64,000 nucleotides of DNA from positions 186,001 to 250,000 of the forward strand of contig JAAFJA010000004.1 in the NCBI GenBank assembly GCA_013298765.1. Reading direction: 5' to 3'. A program made the position numbers and the translations under genes. The DNA is from Betaproteobacteria bacterium (lineage in GTDB: Bacteria > Pseudomonadota > Gammaproteobacteria > Burkholderiales > Casimicrobiaceae). Shown in pieces: positions 35,202 through 43,505 of this stretch (positions are counted from its first letter, which is position 1; each line of letters opens with the position of its first letter). Under the pieces are notes generated by a model. The model was given only the letters and a program-made list of their open reading frames with translations. It searched no databases and was not told the DNA's origin.

Positions 35202-35783
35202 CTAAAACTTCGCCATTCGCGCTTCCACTTTCGCAAGGAACTTAGCGCGGCTCGCATCGGTGCTCGCATTCATGTGATAGTGCGCGATGTAATCAGTCTT
35301 GCAGCCTTTCGCACAAAACCATTTCACGTATTTCACGATCTGCGTGCGTGGTGGGTCGCCCATGCCGATCGCCATCCAGCGTGCGCGGCCGTAGGTGGAA
35401 ACGCCAGCGATTTTTTTGATGTTTGAAAAGAGCGGCGTGACCACCGCGCCATCGATGTCAAACGCGACACCGGGGCGGAAGACGCGATCAAAAAATCCTT
35501 TCAGAATCGCGGGAACACCGAAACACCAGGTGGGGAACACGTAGACCATTGCGTCATGCGACCGGATCAAGTCAACGTATCGCTGAAGATCGTCTGGGAT
35601 GTACGCGTGATCGTGATACGTGCGGCGCTCTTCGGCTTTAAGACGTGGATCGAAATCGTCTTTGTTCAAATCGATCAGCGTCGTTTCGTGGCCCGCATTC
35701 TTGAGACCACTTAACGTCGCTTGCAAGACAGCGAAGTTGAAACTCTCATCGAGTGGATGGGCGCGAATGACGAGGACTTTCAT
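35202..35783 (-). CDS. NAD(P)H-dependent oxidoreductase, flavodoxin-fold quinone reductase
   Basis: A 193-residue flavodoxin_2-family protein (MdaB/KefF/NQO1 type). It has VLVIRAHPLDESFNFAV at the N terminus, a DLNKDDFDPRL segment, VFPTWCFGVPAILKGFFDRVF (FMN-binding loop) and STYGRARWM near the third flavin contact. It probably reduces quinones or electrophiles by two electrons using NAD(P)H with FMN or FAD. Length matches the family. It is transcribed away from the ABC importer 2 permease; a CGCAGATT array lies just upstream. Confidence 0.88.
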   Translation of the reverse strand: MKVLVIRAHPLDESFNFAVLQATLSGLKNAGHETTLIDLNKDDFDPRLKAEERRTYHDHAYIPDDLQRYVDLIRSHDAMVYVFPTWCFGVPAILKGFFDRVFRPGVAFDIDGAVVTPLFSNIKKIAGVSTYGRARWMAIGMGDPPRTQIVKYVKWFCAKGCKTDYIAHYHMNASTDASRAKFLAKVEARMAKF

Positions 35784-35830
35784 CGCATTTTCCGCTTCTT
35801 CAAACTGGGTTGACTCGGATTCAAGCTATT

Positions 35831-36146
35831 TCTTTTTTGACGCAGATTAACGCGGATTAGTCAGAGGATTTACGCAGATTTTCTACTAGCGCTACGCGCT
35901 GGCCATCTGTGTTCATCTGTGTGAATCTGTGGCAAAAGAAAATCAGCGTCAATCTGCGAAATCAGCGTAATCTGCGTCGAAAAGTTCGGGGCTCCACAGG
36001 GAACGCATGTGCGAGGCCCAGCTTATCCACACCGCCGCGAGGACACGCGAATGTCGCTCACTATCCCTGCGCAGACGAGCTAGCCTAAAAAAGAATCTGC
36101 GTAAATCTGCGTCAAATCAGCGTAAATCTGCGTCAAAAAAATCAGG
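35831..36146. repeat. CGCAGATT repeat array, copy C (two blocks)
   Basis: The first block, about 35831-35980, starts TTTTTTGACGCAGATTAACG, continues with TTACGCAGATTTT and inverted ATCTGTGTGAATCTGTGGC, and ends with AATCTGCGAAATCAGCGTAATC. The second block, about 36088-36146, is AATCTGCGTAAATCTGCGTC repeated once more and ends GTCAAAAAAATC. Between the blocks are about 110 bases of unique sequence. The array fills the gap between the quinone reductase and the end of the importer 2 permease gene. Confidence 0.82.
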
Positions 36147-36162
36147 GCAGCGCCCCTGTGAC

Positions 36163-36933
36163 TCAGAAGCCCTGATTCTCTCCACGGAACGCCCAGCCCG
36201 TCATCCGTTTCTCGACCCAAGCGGTCATGGCGTACAGCACGATACCGAGCACCGCCAGTGCTACGAGCGCCGCGAAGACCAATTCGACTTTGAAGGCCGC
36301 TTGTGCGTCGAGCATCAGTTTGCCCAGCCCCGCGTTTGAACCCACCGTTTCGCTAACCACACTACCAACGAACGCCAACGTGATTGCCACTTTGAGCGAG
36401 CCGAAAAAGTACGGCATTGAGCGCGGAATGCCGACCTTCCTCATGATGTCTAACTTACTCGCGCCCAACGCACGCAACACGTCGCGCAACTCGGGTTCGG
36501 TCGTGGCGATGCCGGTGGCGACGTTCACGACAATCGGGAAGAACGAAATCAGAAAAGCCGTCAAGATCGCGGGCACTGTTCCGATCCCAAACCACAAAAT
36601 CAGAATCGGCACGACTGCCACTTTCGGCACCGCGTTGAAGCCGATCATGACGGGATAGAGCGCGCCGTAAATTGTTTTTGACCAACCGATGAAAACGCCG
36701 AGCAAGAGACCAAACACGATAGCGAGGCCAAAGCCCGCGAGCGTCGTGAAAAGCGTTTGCCAGGAATTGGAAACAAGCGGTCCCCAGTACTGCAAGAGCG
36801 CTTTCCAAATGTCCAACGGCGACGGAAGAATGGTGGGCGCGATGCCAAACAGCCGCACAATGATTTCCCAGAGCAGGATCAGCGCAACGACGAAGAGCGT
36901 GGGCGCGAGGATGGTTTCTTTGAACTTTTGCAT
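36163..36933 (-). CDS. ABC transporter permease, importer 2
   Basis: A 256-residue TauC/SsuC-type inner-membrane permease. ATG 36933 (MQKFKETILAPTLFVV) is preferred: the upstream extension translates a GC-rich repeat and overlaps the ATPase gene. About six helices are seen, starting with LFVVALILLWEIIVRLFGI and followed by IVFGLLLGVFIGW. The conserved cytoplasmic loop is around ALGASKLDIMRKVGIPRSMPY, and SETVGSNAGLGKLM is the equivalent of the same region in the importer 1 permease. It lies downstream of the ATPase on the minus strand. Confidence 0.92.
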   Translation of the reverse strand: MQKFKETILAPTLFVVALILLWEIIVRLFGIAPTILPSPLDIWKALLQYWGPLVSNSWQTLFTTLAGFGLAIVFGLLLGVFIGWSKTIYGALYPVMIGFNAVPKVAVVPILILWFGIGTVPAILTAFLISFFPIVVNVATGIATTEPELRDVLRALGASKLDIMRKVGIPRSMPYFFGSLKVAITLAFVGSVVSETVGSNAGLGKLMLDAQAAFKVELVFAALVALAVLGIVLYAMTAWVEKRMTGWAFRGENQGF

Positions 36934-36944
36934 ATTTCTGGCTA

Positions 36945-36985
36945 CCCTCTCCTTCGGGGAGAGGGGCTGGGGGTGAGGGGATGAA
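36945..36985. repeat. GC-rich CCCTCACCCCCAGCC-type intergenic repeat with hairpin
   Basis: On the minus strand the sequence reads CCCTCACCCCCAGCCCC followed by TCTCCCCGAAGGAGAGGG. The stem CCCTCTCC/GGAGAGGG (36945-36952 and 36958-36965 on the + strand) has a TTCGG-type loop. Very similar elements are scattered through many unrelated bacterial genomes. Here it sits between the importer 2 ATPase and permease genes and could stabilise or attenuate the transcript. Confidence 0.7.
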
Positions 36986-37015
36986 AACGCATTTGCGTCG
37001 TGTCTCGCGTTTTCA

Positions 37016-37804
37016 TCAGTGACGACCGATGTAAGAACGAAGCTCTTGCACGAGTTCCTGAAAGTGCGCCGTGTAGGTGACATCAAGGTCGCGCGGGCGG
37101 GGTAAATCGACTTTCTGCACCTTCACGATCTTTCCGGGGCGATCGCTCATCACGTAGACCGTGTCGCATAAAAACACGGCCTCCCTCAAATCGTGCGTGA
37201 CGAGCATCGCTGTGATCTGTTTTTGTGCATGCAGGTCGCGCATCATGCACCAAAGTTCTTCACGAGTGAACGCATCCAGTGCGCCGAAGGGCTCATCGAG
37301 CATCAAAATTTCTGGCTCATGAATCAGCGCGCGGCAGATACTCGTGCGCTGCTGCATGCCACCCGAGAGTTGCCAGGGAAACTTTTCGGTAAAGCCTTTG
37401 AGGCCTACGGATTCCAGAAGTGCGCGCGCCTTGTCGCGATACTCCGCACGCTTCGAGCGCATTTGCGAACGATGCGGCTGAACGATTTCTAACGGTAGCA
37501 ACACGTTATCCACCGCGGTACGCCAGGGCAAAAGATTTGAGGCCTGGAACGCCATTCCTACTTTGTTAATCGGCCCCGCAATGGGTTTGCCTTCGAGCTT
37601 GAGCGAGCCGCTCGCCACTGGCATCAGGCCACTGATCAATTTCATCATGGACGACTTGCCGCAGCCGGAAGGCCCGACGACTGCGATGAATTCGCCTTTG
37701 TGCACGGTGAGCGTCAGGTTATCCACGGCTTTCACCGCGTTCGCTCCTTGCCCGTACACCATACTCACATTGCTGAGCTCTACCAGCGCTTCCCCGTGTT
37801 GCAT
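37016..37804 (-). CDS. ABC transporter ATP-binding protein, importer 2
   Basis: A 262-residue TauB/SsuB-type ATPase. Start at 37804 (MQHGEALVELSNVSMVYG) is preferred over an upstream in-frame start, as the family begins there. Walker A GPSGCGKSS, Q-loop AFQASNLLPWR, signature LSGGMQQRTSICRAL, Walker B ILMLDEPFGALDAF and H-loop LVTHDLREAV are intact. The permease gene follows about 80 bases on. The binding-protein gene is divergent, so this importer is split into two transcripts sharing one intergenic region. Confidence 0.94.
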   Translation of the reverse strand: MQHGEALVELSNVSMVYGQGANAVKAVDNLTLTVHKGEFIAVVGPSGCGKSSMMKLISGLMPVASGSLKLEGKPIAGPINKVGMAFQASNLLPWRTAVDNVLLPLEIVQPHRSQMRSKRAEYRDKARALLESVGLKGFTEKFPWQLSGGMQQRTSICRALIHEPEILMLDEPFGALDAFTREELWCMMRDLHAQKQITAMLVTHDLREAVFLCDTVYVMSDRPGKIVKVQKVDLPRPRDLDVTYTAHFQELVQELRSYIGRH

Positions 37805-37847
37805 TCCGCACTCGCCTTTGTTTTCGTAGTCTTCACGGATTCTATGA

Positions 37848-37861
37848 GCGCGAATCGTGCC
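37848..37861 (-). promoter_or_regulatory. Weak sigma-54-like promoter candidate for the importer 2 ATPase
   Basis: On the minus strand GGGCACG-ATTC-GCGC has the GG-N10-GC spacing required by sigma-54 and lies about 45 bases before the ATPase start, like the two stronger sites at 24189 and 37954. The -12 box reads GCGC instead of TTGC, so this call is tentative. Confidence 0.35.
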
Positions 37862-37952
37862 CGGTGCGTAGGCCAACCCGCTTTATCCGCTGGTTTCCCC
37901 TATAGCCCCCATAATCTTCTGGCACGTTCATTCAGGGTTGCGCCGCACGGTA

Positions 37953-37969
37953 ATGGCACGCGCTTTGCC
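37953..37969 (+). promoter_or_regulatory. Sigma-54 promoter of importer 2 binding-protein gene
   Basis: ATGGCACG-CGCT-TTGCC: GG at 37955-37956 and GC at 37967-37968 with exactly ten bases between. It lies 37 bases before the ATG at 38006, almost the same spacing as in importer 1. A second TGGCACG at 37920-37926 lacks a matching -12 box. Confidence 0.82.
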
Positions 37970-38005
37970 TATAAATAGGTGAATCTGTTATCCGGAGGTA
38001 TCTCA

Positions 38006-39031
38006 ATGTTTACTCGTTCGCTGCGCGCAGGTGCGCTCGCATTCGCCCTAATCGGGGCTGGTTTCGCCGCTGCGCAAACCCCAGTGAAGTTCACGCTCGA
38101 CTGGCGCTTTGAAGGCCCCGCTGCACCTTATCTCTGGGCGCTGGAAAAGGGCTACTACAAGGCTGAGGGGCTCGACGTTACGCTCGACAACGGGGCGAAT
38201 TCGACCGAAGCCATTAACCGCGTGGCCTCGGGCACGTACGACATCGGCTTTGGCGACATCAACTCATTGGTGCGTTTTCGCGACAAAAAGGAAAACGCGC
38301 CGGTAAAAGCGGTGCTGATGATCTACAACACGCCCCCGTTCGCAATCGTTTCGCTCGCCAAAAGCAACATCAAGAAGCCGCGCGATCTGGAAGGCAAGAC
38401 GCTTGGCGCGCCTGCCGCCGATGGCGCGTTCGCGCAGTGGCGAGGATTGGTTGCAGCCAATAAGATAGACACCAGTAAAGTAAAAATCGAAAACGTTGGT
38501 TTCCCGGTGCGCGAGCCGATGCTCGCCGAGGGCAAAGTCGATGCGATCACCGGTTTCTCGTTCTCAAGCTATATCAATCTGCGTAGTCGCGGTGTGCCGC
38601 AGGAAGGCGTGAACGTGATGCTGCTTTCCAATCACGGGCTAGAGCTCTACGGCAACGCGATCATCGTGAATCCGAATTTCGCTGCGAAAAATCCGAAAGC
38701 CGTGCAAGGCTTCGTGCGTGCGACCACGCGCGCGTGGATCGAAGTCATCAATAAACAGCGCGAAGCCGTGAAACTCGTGGTGAAGAAAAATCCTATCGCA
38801 GATGAGCAATGGGAAGCGGTGCGATTTGCGATGGCAATCGATCAAAACGTGGTCACCAAAGAAGTGCTCGCGAACGGGTTCGGCGACGTCGATATGAAGC
38901 GCCTTACGAAATCGATCGATCAAATCGGCGAATCGTTTCAATTCACCAATAAGCCGCGCGCCGAAGACATCTTTGATCGCAGCTTCTTGCCGCCGCGCGC
39001 GGAACGTGCGGTCGTTGTGAACGTCAAGTAG
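38006..39031 (+). CDS. ABC transporter substrate-binding protein (NMT1/THI5-like), importer 2
   Basis: A 341-residue periplasmic binding protein. ATG 38006 follows a GGAGG ribosome site (an in-frame GTG at 37979 would include that site in the coding region). The signal peptide MFTRSLRAGALAFALIGAG ends near FAAAQ. The mature start VKFTLDWRFEGPAAPYLWA and then GYYKAEGLDVTLDNGANS are typical of NMT1/TauA-like proteins that bind nitrogen or sulfur organics. It pairs with the divergent ATPase-permease genes. An intrinsic terminator follows. Compared with the importer 1 protein it keeps the fold but differs clearly in the pocket region, so a different ligand is likely. Confidence 0.9.
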   Translation: MFTRSLRAGALAFALIGAGFAAAQTPVKFTLDWRFEGPAAPYLWALEKGYYKAEGLDVTLDNGANSTEAINRVASGTYDIGFGDINSLVRFRDKKENAPVKAVLMIYNTPPFAIVSLAKSNIKKPRDLEGKTLGAPAADGAFAQWRGLVAANKIDTSKVKIENVGFPVREPMLAEGKVDAITGFSFSSYINLRSRGVPQEGVNVMLLSNHGLELYGNAIIVNPNFAAKNPKAVQGFVRATTRAWIEVINKQREAVKLVVKKNPIADEQWEAVRFAMAIDQNVVTKEVLANGFGDVDMKRLTKSIDQIGESFQFTNKPRAEDIFDRSFLPPRAERAVVVNVK

Positions 39032-39068
39032 TCGTCGTACCAGCTACCGCGAATTATTAGTTCACTCT

Positions 39069-39114
39069 AGGCGCTATCGCCCAATTCGTTTGGGCGACGC
39101 GCCTTTTATTTTTA
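39069..39114 (+). terminator. Intrinsic terminator after importer 2 binding-protein gene
   Basis: A compound stem AGGCGC-tat-CGCCCAA and TTGGGCG-ac-GCGCCT with loop TTCGT, followed by TTTTATTTTT. It lies about 40 bases after the stop. This is a strong rho-independent terminator. Confidence 0.92.
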
Positions 39115-39132
39115 CTATCGTCATAGTAAAAA
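39109..39132. repeat. Perfect AT-rich inverted repeat before proA
   Basis: TTTTTACTAT (39109-39118) and ATAGTAAAAA (39123-39132) with a 4-base CGTC loop, immediately after the intrinsic terminator. It could terminate transcripts in the other direction, act as a second terminator, or be an operator about 90 bases before the proA start. Confidence 0.6.
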
Positions 39133-39222
39133 TTTGCCCTCTTGCCCATGTTTATTGCGGCCTTAAGAAAGAGTCCGCGTATTCAATCTACTGAGTGTGC
39201 GCTCACGTAAAATTGGTTAACA

Positions 39223-40497
39223 ATGAACAAGTTAATCGACGTTACCGAATACATGCATTTAGTCGGGCGCTCTGCGCGCGCGGCGTCGCGCGCGATCGCG
39301 CGAGCGACTACAGCGCAGAAGAATTTGGCCCTCGCCGAGATCGCCGCTGCGCTCGAAAAGCGTGAGGCTCACATCCTTGAAGAAAACGCTGCCGACGTTC
39401 GCGACGCGGTGAAGGCGGATCTTTCTGCGGCGATGGTGGATCGCTTGAAGCTCACCTCAAAAACGGTCGCATCGATGGCGACAGGATTGCGTCAAATCGC
39501 GCAGCTGCCAGACCCCGTCGGCGAGATCACAGATTTGCGTATGCGACCGAGCGGCATCCAGGTTGGCAAGATGCGCGTCCCCATCGGCGTCATTGGCATC
39601 ATTTACGAATCTCGACCAAACGTCACCATCGATGCGGCTGGGCTCTGCTTAAAGAGCGGTAACGCGACGGTCCTGCGCGGCGGTTCGGAAGCTGCGCGCT
39701 CCAATCAAGCGATTTCCGCGTGCATCGCGCTCGGTCTAAAAGCCGCGAAGCTCCCAGAAACGATTGTTCAAGTCGTCGAGACCACGGATCGAAAAGCGGT
39801 CGGCGAAATGATCACTCGGCCTGAATACATTGATGTGATCATCCCGCGCGGCGGCAAAGGATTGATTGAGCGCATCAGCGCCGACGCCCGCGTGCCCGTC
39901 ATTAAGCATCTCGATGGCAATTGCCACATCTTCGTCGATGAGCACGCGGACATTGAAAAGGCGGTTCGCGTGTGCGATAACGCAAAGACGCGCCGCTACG
40001 GCGTATGCGGCGCGATGGAATCGCTTCTCGTTCACGAAGCGCGCATGCACGACGTGCTGCCACGCGTGGCCAAAATCTTCGCCGATAAAAGCGTCGAAAT
40101 GCGCGGCTGCGAAAGAACCCAAAGCGCGCTCGCTGCGTTTGACATCAAGCTCGCGACTGAAGAGGACTGGTCGACGGAATACCTCGCCCCGATCGTATCG
40201 ATCAAGGTTGTCGAATCAATGGATGCTGCGATCGAACACATCGAGCGATATGGATCTCATCACACCGACGCCATCATCACGGAGCACTGGTCAAACGCGC
40301 AACGATTCCTACGCGAAGTCGATAGCGCGAGTGTCATGGTGAACGCCAGCACCCAATTCGCCGACGGCTTCGAATACGGGCTCGGCGCAGAAATCGGCAT
40401 CTCGACCGACAAGCTACACGCTCGCGGCCCGGTAGGGCTTGAAGGGCTCACGACGCAGAAATGGGTGGTGTTGGGGGATGGTACGGTGCGAGCCTGA
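39223..40497 (+). CDS. proA: Gamma-glutamyl phosphate reductase
   Basis: A 424-residue aldehyde-dehydrogenase-fold enzyme that reduces gamma-glutamyl phosphate to glutamate semialdehyde in proline synthesis. Family blocks: [20 protein letters not shown] in two parts, [43 protein letters not shown], the catalytic Cys in [15 protein letters not shown], and [12 protein letters not shown]. Length matches ProA. No proB is adjacent. The ribosome site is weak (no clear GGAG). Confidence 0.97.
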   Translation: MNKLIDVTEYMHLVGRSARAASRAIARATTAQKNLALAEIAAALEKREAHILEENAADVRDAVKADLSAAMVDRLKLTSKTVASMATGLRQIAQLPDPVGEITDLRMRPSGIQVGKMRVPIGVIGIIYESRPNVTIDAAGLCLKSGNATVLRGGSEAARSNQAISACIALGLKAAKLPETIVQVVETTDRKAVGEMITRPEYIDVIIPRGGKGLIERISADARVPVIKHLDGNCHIFVDEHADIEKAVRVCDNAKTRRYGVCGAMESLLVHEARMHDVLPRVAKIFADKSVEMRGCERTQSALAAFDIKLATEEDWSTEYLAPIVSIKVVESMDAAIEHIERYGSHHTDAIITEHWSNAQRFLREVDSASVMVNASTQFADGFEYGLGAEIGISTDKLHARGPVGLEGLTTQKWVVLGDGTVRA

Positions 40498-40597
40498 TCG
40501 ATTTTGCGCCGCCTGAAAACTCGCGGCGCGATGATGCGGTGTCCGCATAAACTTTCGTCGCAGTCAAGAAAGACGTCATCCTCGAATACAGAAGCGA

Positions 40598-43315
40598 ATG
40601 AGTGAAGCAAAAACTGCCCCCGCCTCCCGAAACGATCCATGCCCGTGTGGTAGTGGTAAACGATACAAGCATTGTCACGGCGTAATTGCACCGTCGCAGC
40701 TCACCGAGTACAACGCCACCAACAATCGAGAGAATGACGTATACGCGATACTGAATCGTGCGCTGGCCGCCCAGCAAGCGAATGACCTCGAAACGGCAGA
40801 GCAGCTATACCGTGAGGGGCTAAAGGTAGAGCCTTCGAACTTCGATGCGCTTCACATGCTTGGCGTTGTGCTCATGAGCCAAGGAAAAACGCCTCAGGCA
40901 ATCGATTTACTCGAACGCGCTCACGCAATACATCCCGATGATGCTGCGGCTCTGCATAACTTGAGTCTTGCAATCGAGAATCGGCGGATCGAACTGCAAT
41001 TGCCGTCGAGCTTTGCCGCGATAGAAACCGCTTCGTCATGGCAGGCGCAAGCGAATGATCCGGTCATTGCGCCCGAAGACGTTCGACTCATTGCCTACTA
41101 CCTACCGCAATTTCACTGCATCCCCGAAAACGATGCGTGGTGGGGAAAAGGCTTCACTGAATGGGTCAATGTTGCCCGTGCTCGCCCGAACTACGACGGT
41201 CACTACCAGCCGCACCTACCCGGGGAATTAGGAGCGTACGATCTCTTGGCGGACCCTACTATTGCGTCACGACAAGCCGCGCTTGCGCGTGAGCACGGGT
41301 TGCATGGCTTTGCCTATTACCACTATTGGTTTCGCGGTAAGCGGCTGCTCGAGCAGCCGTTGGAAAGAGTGCTCCGATCAAAACAGCCAGACTTTCCGTT
41401 TTGTGTGTTTTGGGCAAATGAGCCGTGGAGTAGACGGTGGGATGGTGGGAATCAAGAAGTTTTGATGCCGCAAATGCACGACGCAGCCGACGATCTTGCG
41501 TTCATTGAACATCTTTTGCCTTACTTCTCGGATCATCGCTACATTCGGGTCCGCGGTCGACCGCTATTGATGGTGTATCGCGTCGAACTTTTTCCAAACG
41601 CAAAAGCAACGGCACAGCTTTGGCATGACGTTTGTCGCGCGAATGGCTTTCCACCGCCTTATCTGGTGAAAGCAGATACCGGTGCCAGCGATCCGCCAGA
41701 GCGCTACGGATTTGATGCGTCAGTGGAGTTTCCGCCGCATCGCCTACGTAAAGTCAAAGCGACAACCTCGACGATCACTGGGCTTGACCCGAGCTACACA
41801 GGACACACGTTTGACATCCGTGAGGTGATCTCCCAGCTAGCGAACGTCGAAGAGCGCAGACACCGACACTTCCAGTGTATTGCGCCCGCTTGGGACAACA
41901 CGGCGAGGAAACAGCGCGATGGAATGATGTTCGTTGGCGAGCGACTTGAATTGTTTAGAGCGTGGGCGAGGAATGCTATGGCTCGCTCCCAAAAAGTGCA
42001 CCCGCAGGGCGAGCAACTGGTATTCGTGAATGCTTGGAATGAATGGGCCGAGGGTGCTCACCTCGAACCTTGCAGGAAATTCGGGCGCGGATGGCTGGAA
42101 GCGTTACGAGACGCTCGAAGCATCCCAGAGTGTTACCAGCCCATTTCCCAACTTACCGACGCGAACCTCTTACGGGAACTGTCAACGGTCCGCGATAGGC
42201 TGCATACTGGCGATGAACTCACAATGTTGGCGTCGGCGTGGCGGCGGCAAGGTAACGTCGAGCGAGCACTAGAGGCTTTGGGTGAGGCGTGCAAACAAAC
42301 CACGGTTGCGACACCCGCGCTATTGCGCGAGGTGGCCGACACGATTGAATTGCTGGAATCAACTCTTCACACCGAAAAATTCGAGGCCGTGAGTGCTACC
42401 CGACGCGCTCGAGCGCGACAGCGTAGCTCTGTGGGCGCGCCGCTCGTATCAATCCTGATCCCTTCGTACGGTCACGCGCTCTATGTCTCGCAAGCGATTC
42501 AATCAGCGCTCGATCAAACCTATCCGCACATTGAAGTCATCATCATCGATGATGGCTCCAAAGACGACTCAGTCGCAAAGATTAACGAAGTCGTTGCGGG
42601 GACAAAGCGCGCCGTGCGATTTATCGCACGTGAGAATCGTGGAGCGAATACCACGATCAACGAGGCGGCAGCGCTTGCGAGAGGCGTATACATTAACGTT
42701 CTCAACAGTGACGACCAGTTCACGCCCGACCGGATTGAGCAATGCGTTGCCGCCATTCACTACGGTGGGGCGGTTTGGGGTTACGCACGCACGGAATTTA
42801 TTGACGATCGAGCACAGCCACTACCAACGATGGACCCACGAGCTAGACCGCTCCATGAAGCGATCGAGCTTGCAAGCCAAGCTAAGCGGCAGAGCGAGAT
42901 CCATGTTAAGCATCGTTGCAATCCGGCCATTTCGACGGGTAACCTTTTTGTGGATCGCACTTTTTTTAGCTCGCTGGGTGGATACACCAATCTTCGATAT
43001 GTGCACGACTGGGACTTTTGCTTACGCGCGATGCTGTTTGAGGAGCCTGTCTGGCTAGACAAAACGCTATACCGATATCGGTTTCACGGCAAAAACACGA
43101 TATTTGAAAACGAGTTGGCGGCCGCCAGAGAGTCCGACCAAACTCTCGTTAGCTATTACGAAAACGCGGATTCGCCTGCCAACCCGCTAGCCTGGTCACG
43201 CCGCTCTGATGGCGCAAAGTTCCTCGCGCATCGCGCACTCGCCTCGGGTCCGACGCTTGATGCTGTTCGCGAGTTAGCGGTGGTATTCGACTCCTACCGC
43301 ACAAAACAGCGCTAG
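40598..43315 (+). CDS. SEC-C/TPR/GH99-like (WbsX)/family 2 glycosyltransferase fusion protein
   Basis: A 905-residue multidomain protein. Residues about 11-27 form a SEC-C zinc motif (NDPCPCGSGKRYKHC with the closing CH). TPR-like helices follow (about 46-130, LDTAEQLYREGLKVEP type). A WbsX/GH99-like domain spans about 160-500 (IAYYLPQFHCIPEN, WWGKGFTEWVNVARARP, YYHYWFRG, FVNAWNEWAEGAHLEP). A linker with helical repeats leads to a family 2 glycosyltransferase from about 610 (VSILIPSYGHALYVSQAI, VIIIDDGSKDDSV, LNSDDQFTPDR). WbsX proteins accompany O-antigen and glycan genes. It probably builds or trims a surface polysaccharide. No signal peptide or transmembrane helix is seen. Confidence 0.85.
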   Translation: MSEAKTAPASRNDPCPCGSGKRYKHCHGVIAPSQLTEYNATNNRENDVYAILNRALAAQQANDLETAEQLYREGLKVEPSNFDALHMLGVVLMSQGKTPQAIDLLERAHAIHPDDAAALHNLSLAIENRRIELQLPSSFAAIETASSWQAQANDPVIAPEDVRLIAYYLPQFHCIPENDAWWGKGFTEWVNVARARPNYDGHYQPHLPGELGAYDLLADPTIASRQAALAREHGLHGFAYYHYWFRGKRLLEQPLERVLRSKQPDFPFCVFWANEPWSRRWDGGNQEVLMPQMHDAADDLAFIEHLLPYFSDHRYIRVRGRPLLMVYRVELFPNAKATAQLWHDVCRANGFPPPYLVKADTGASDPPERYGFDASVEFPPHRLRKVKATTSTITGLDPSYTGHTFDIREVISQLANVEERRHRHFQCIAPAWDNTARKQRDGMMFVGERLELFRAWARNAMARSQKVHPQGEQLVFVNAWNEWAEGAHLEPCRKFGRGWLEALRDARSIPECYQPISQLTDANLLRELSTVRDRLHTGDELTMLASAWRRQGNVERALEALGEACKQTTVATPALLREVADTIELLESTLHTEKFEAVSATRRARARQRSSVGAPLVSILIPSYGHALYVSQAIQSALDQTYPHIEVIIIDDGSKDDSVAKINEVVAGTKRAVRFIARENRGANTTINEAAALARGVYINVLNSDDQFTPDRIEQCVAAIHYGGAVWGYARTEFIDDRAQPLPTMDPRARPLHEAIELASQAKRQSEIHVKHRCNPAISTGNLFVDRTFFSSLGGYTNLRYVHDWDFCLRAMLFEEPVWLDKTLYRYRFHGKNTIFENELAAARESDQTLVSYYENADSPANPLAWSRRSDGAKFLAHRALASGPTLDAVRELAVVFDSYRTKQR

Positions 43316-43505
43316 TCGATTGACTTTACGCTAGAACATCACCACTGAAACAGAACCACAAAGCAGTACGCAAAGCAGTGCGCAAAGCTCAGTCAGCGAG
43401 AGAGTTTCAAATACGGCGCTCGCCTCGCTTCAAATAAAACGTGTTATGTGGGGAATGCGAGCTCGGAGAGCTGGCGCACCGTGGTTAGAAACTCTTTGAA
43501 TAGCG

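Noticed and set aside
37920-37935. Second TGGCACG as a further sigma-54 site
   Set aside because: The required GC at ten bases after GG is absent.
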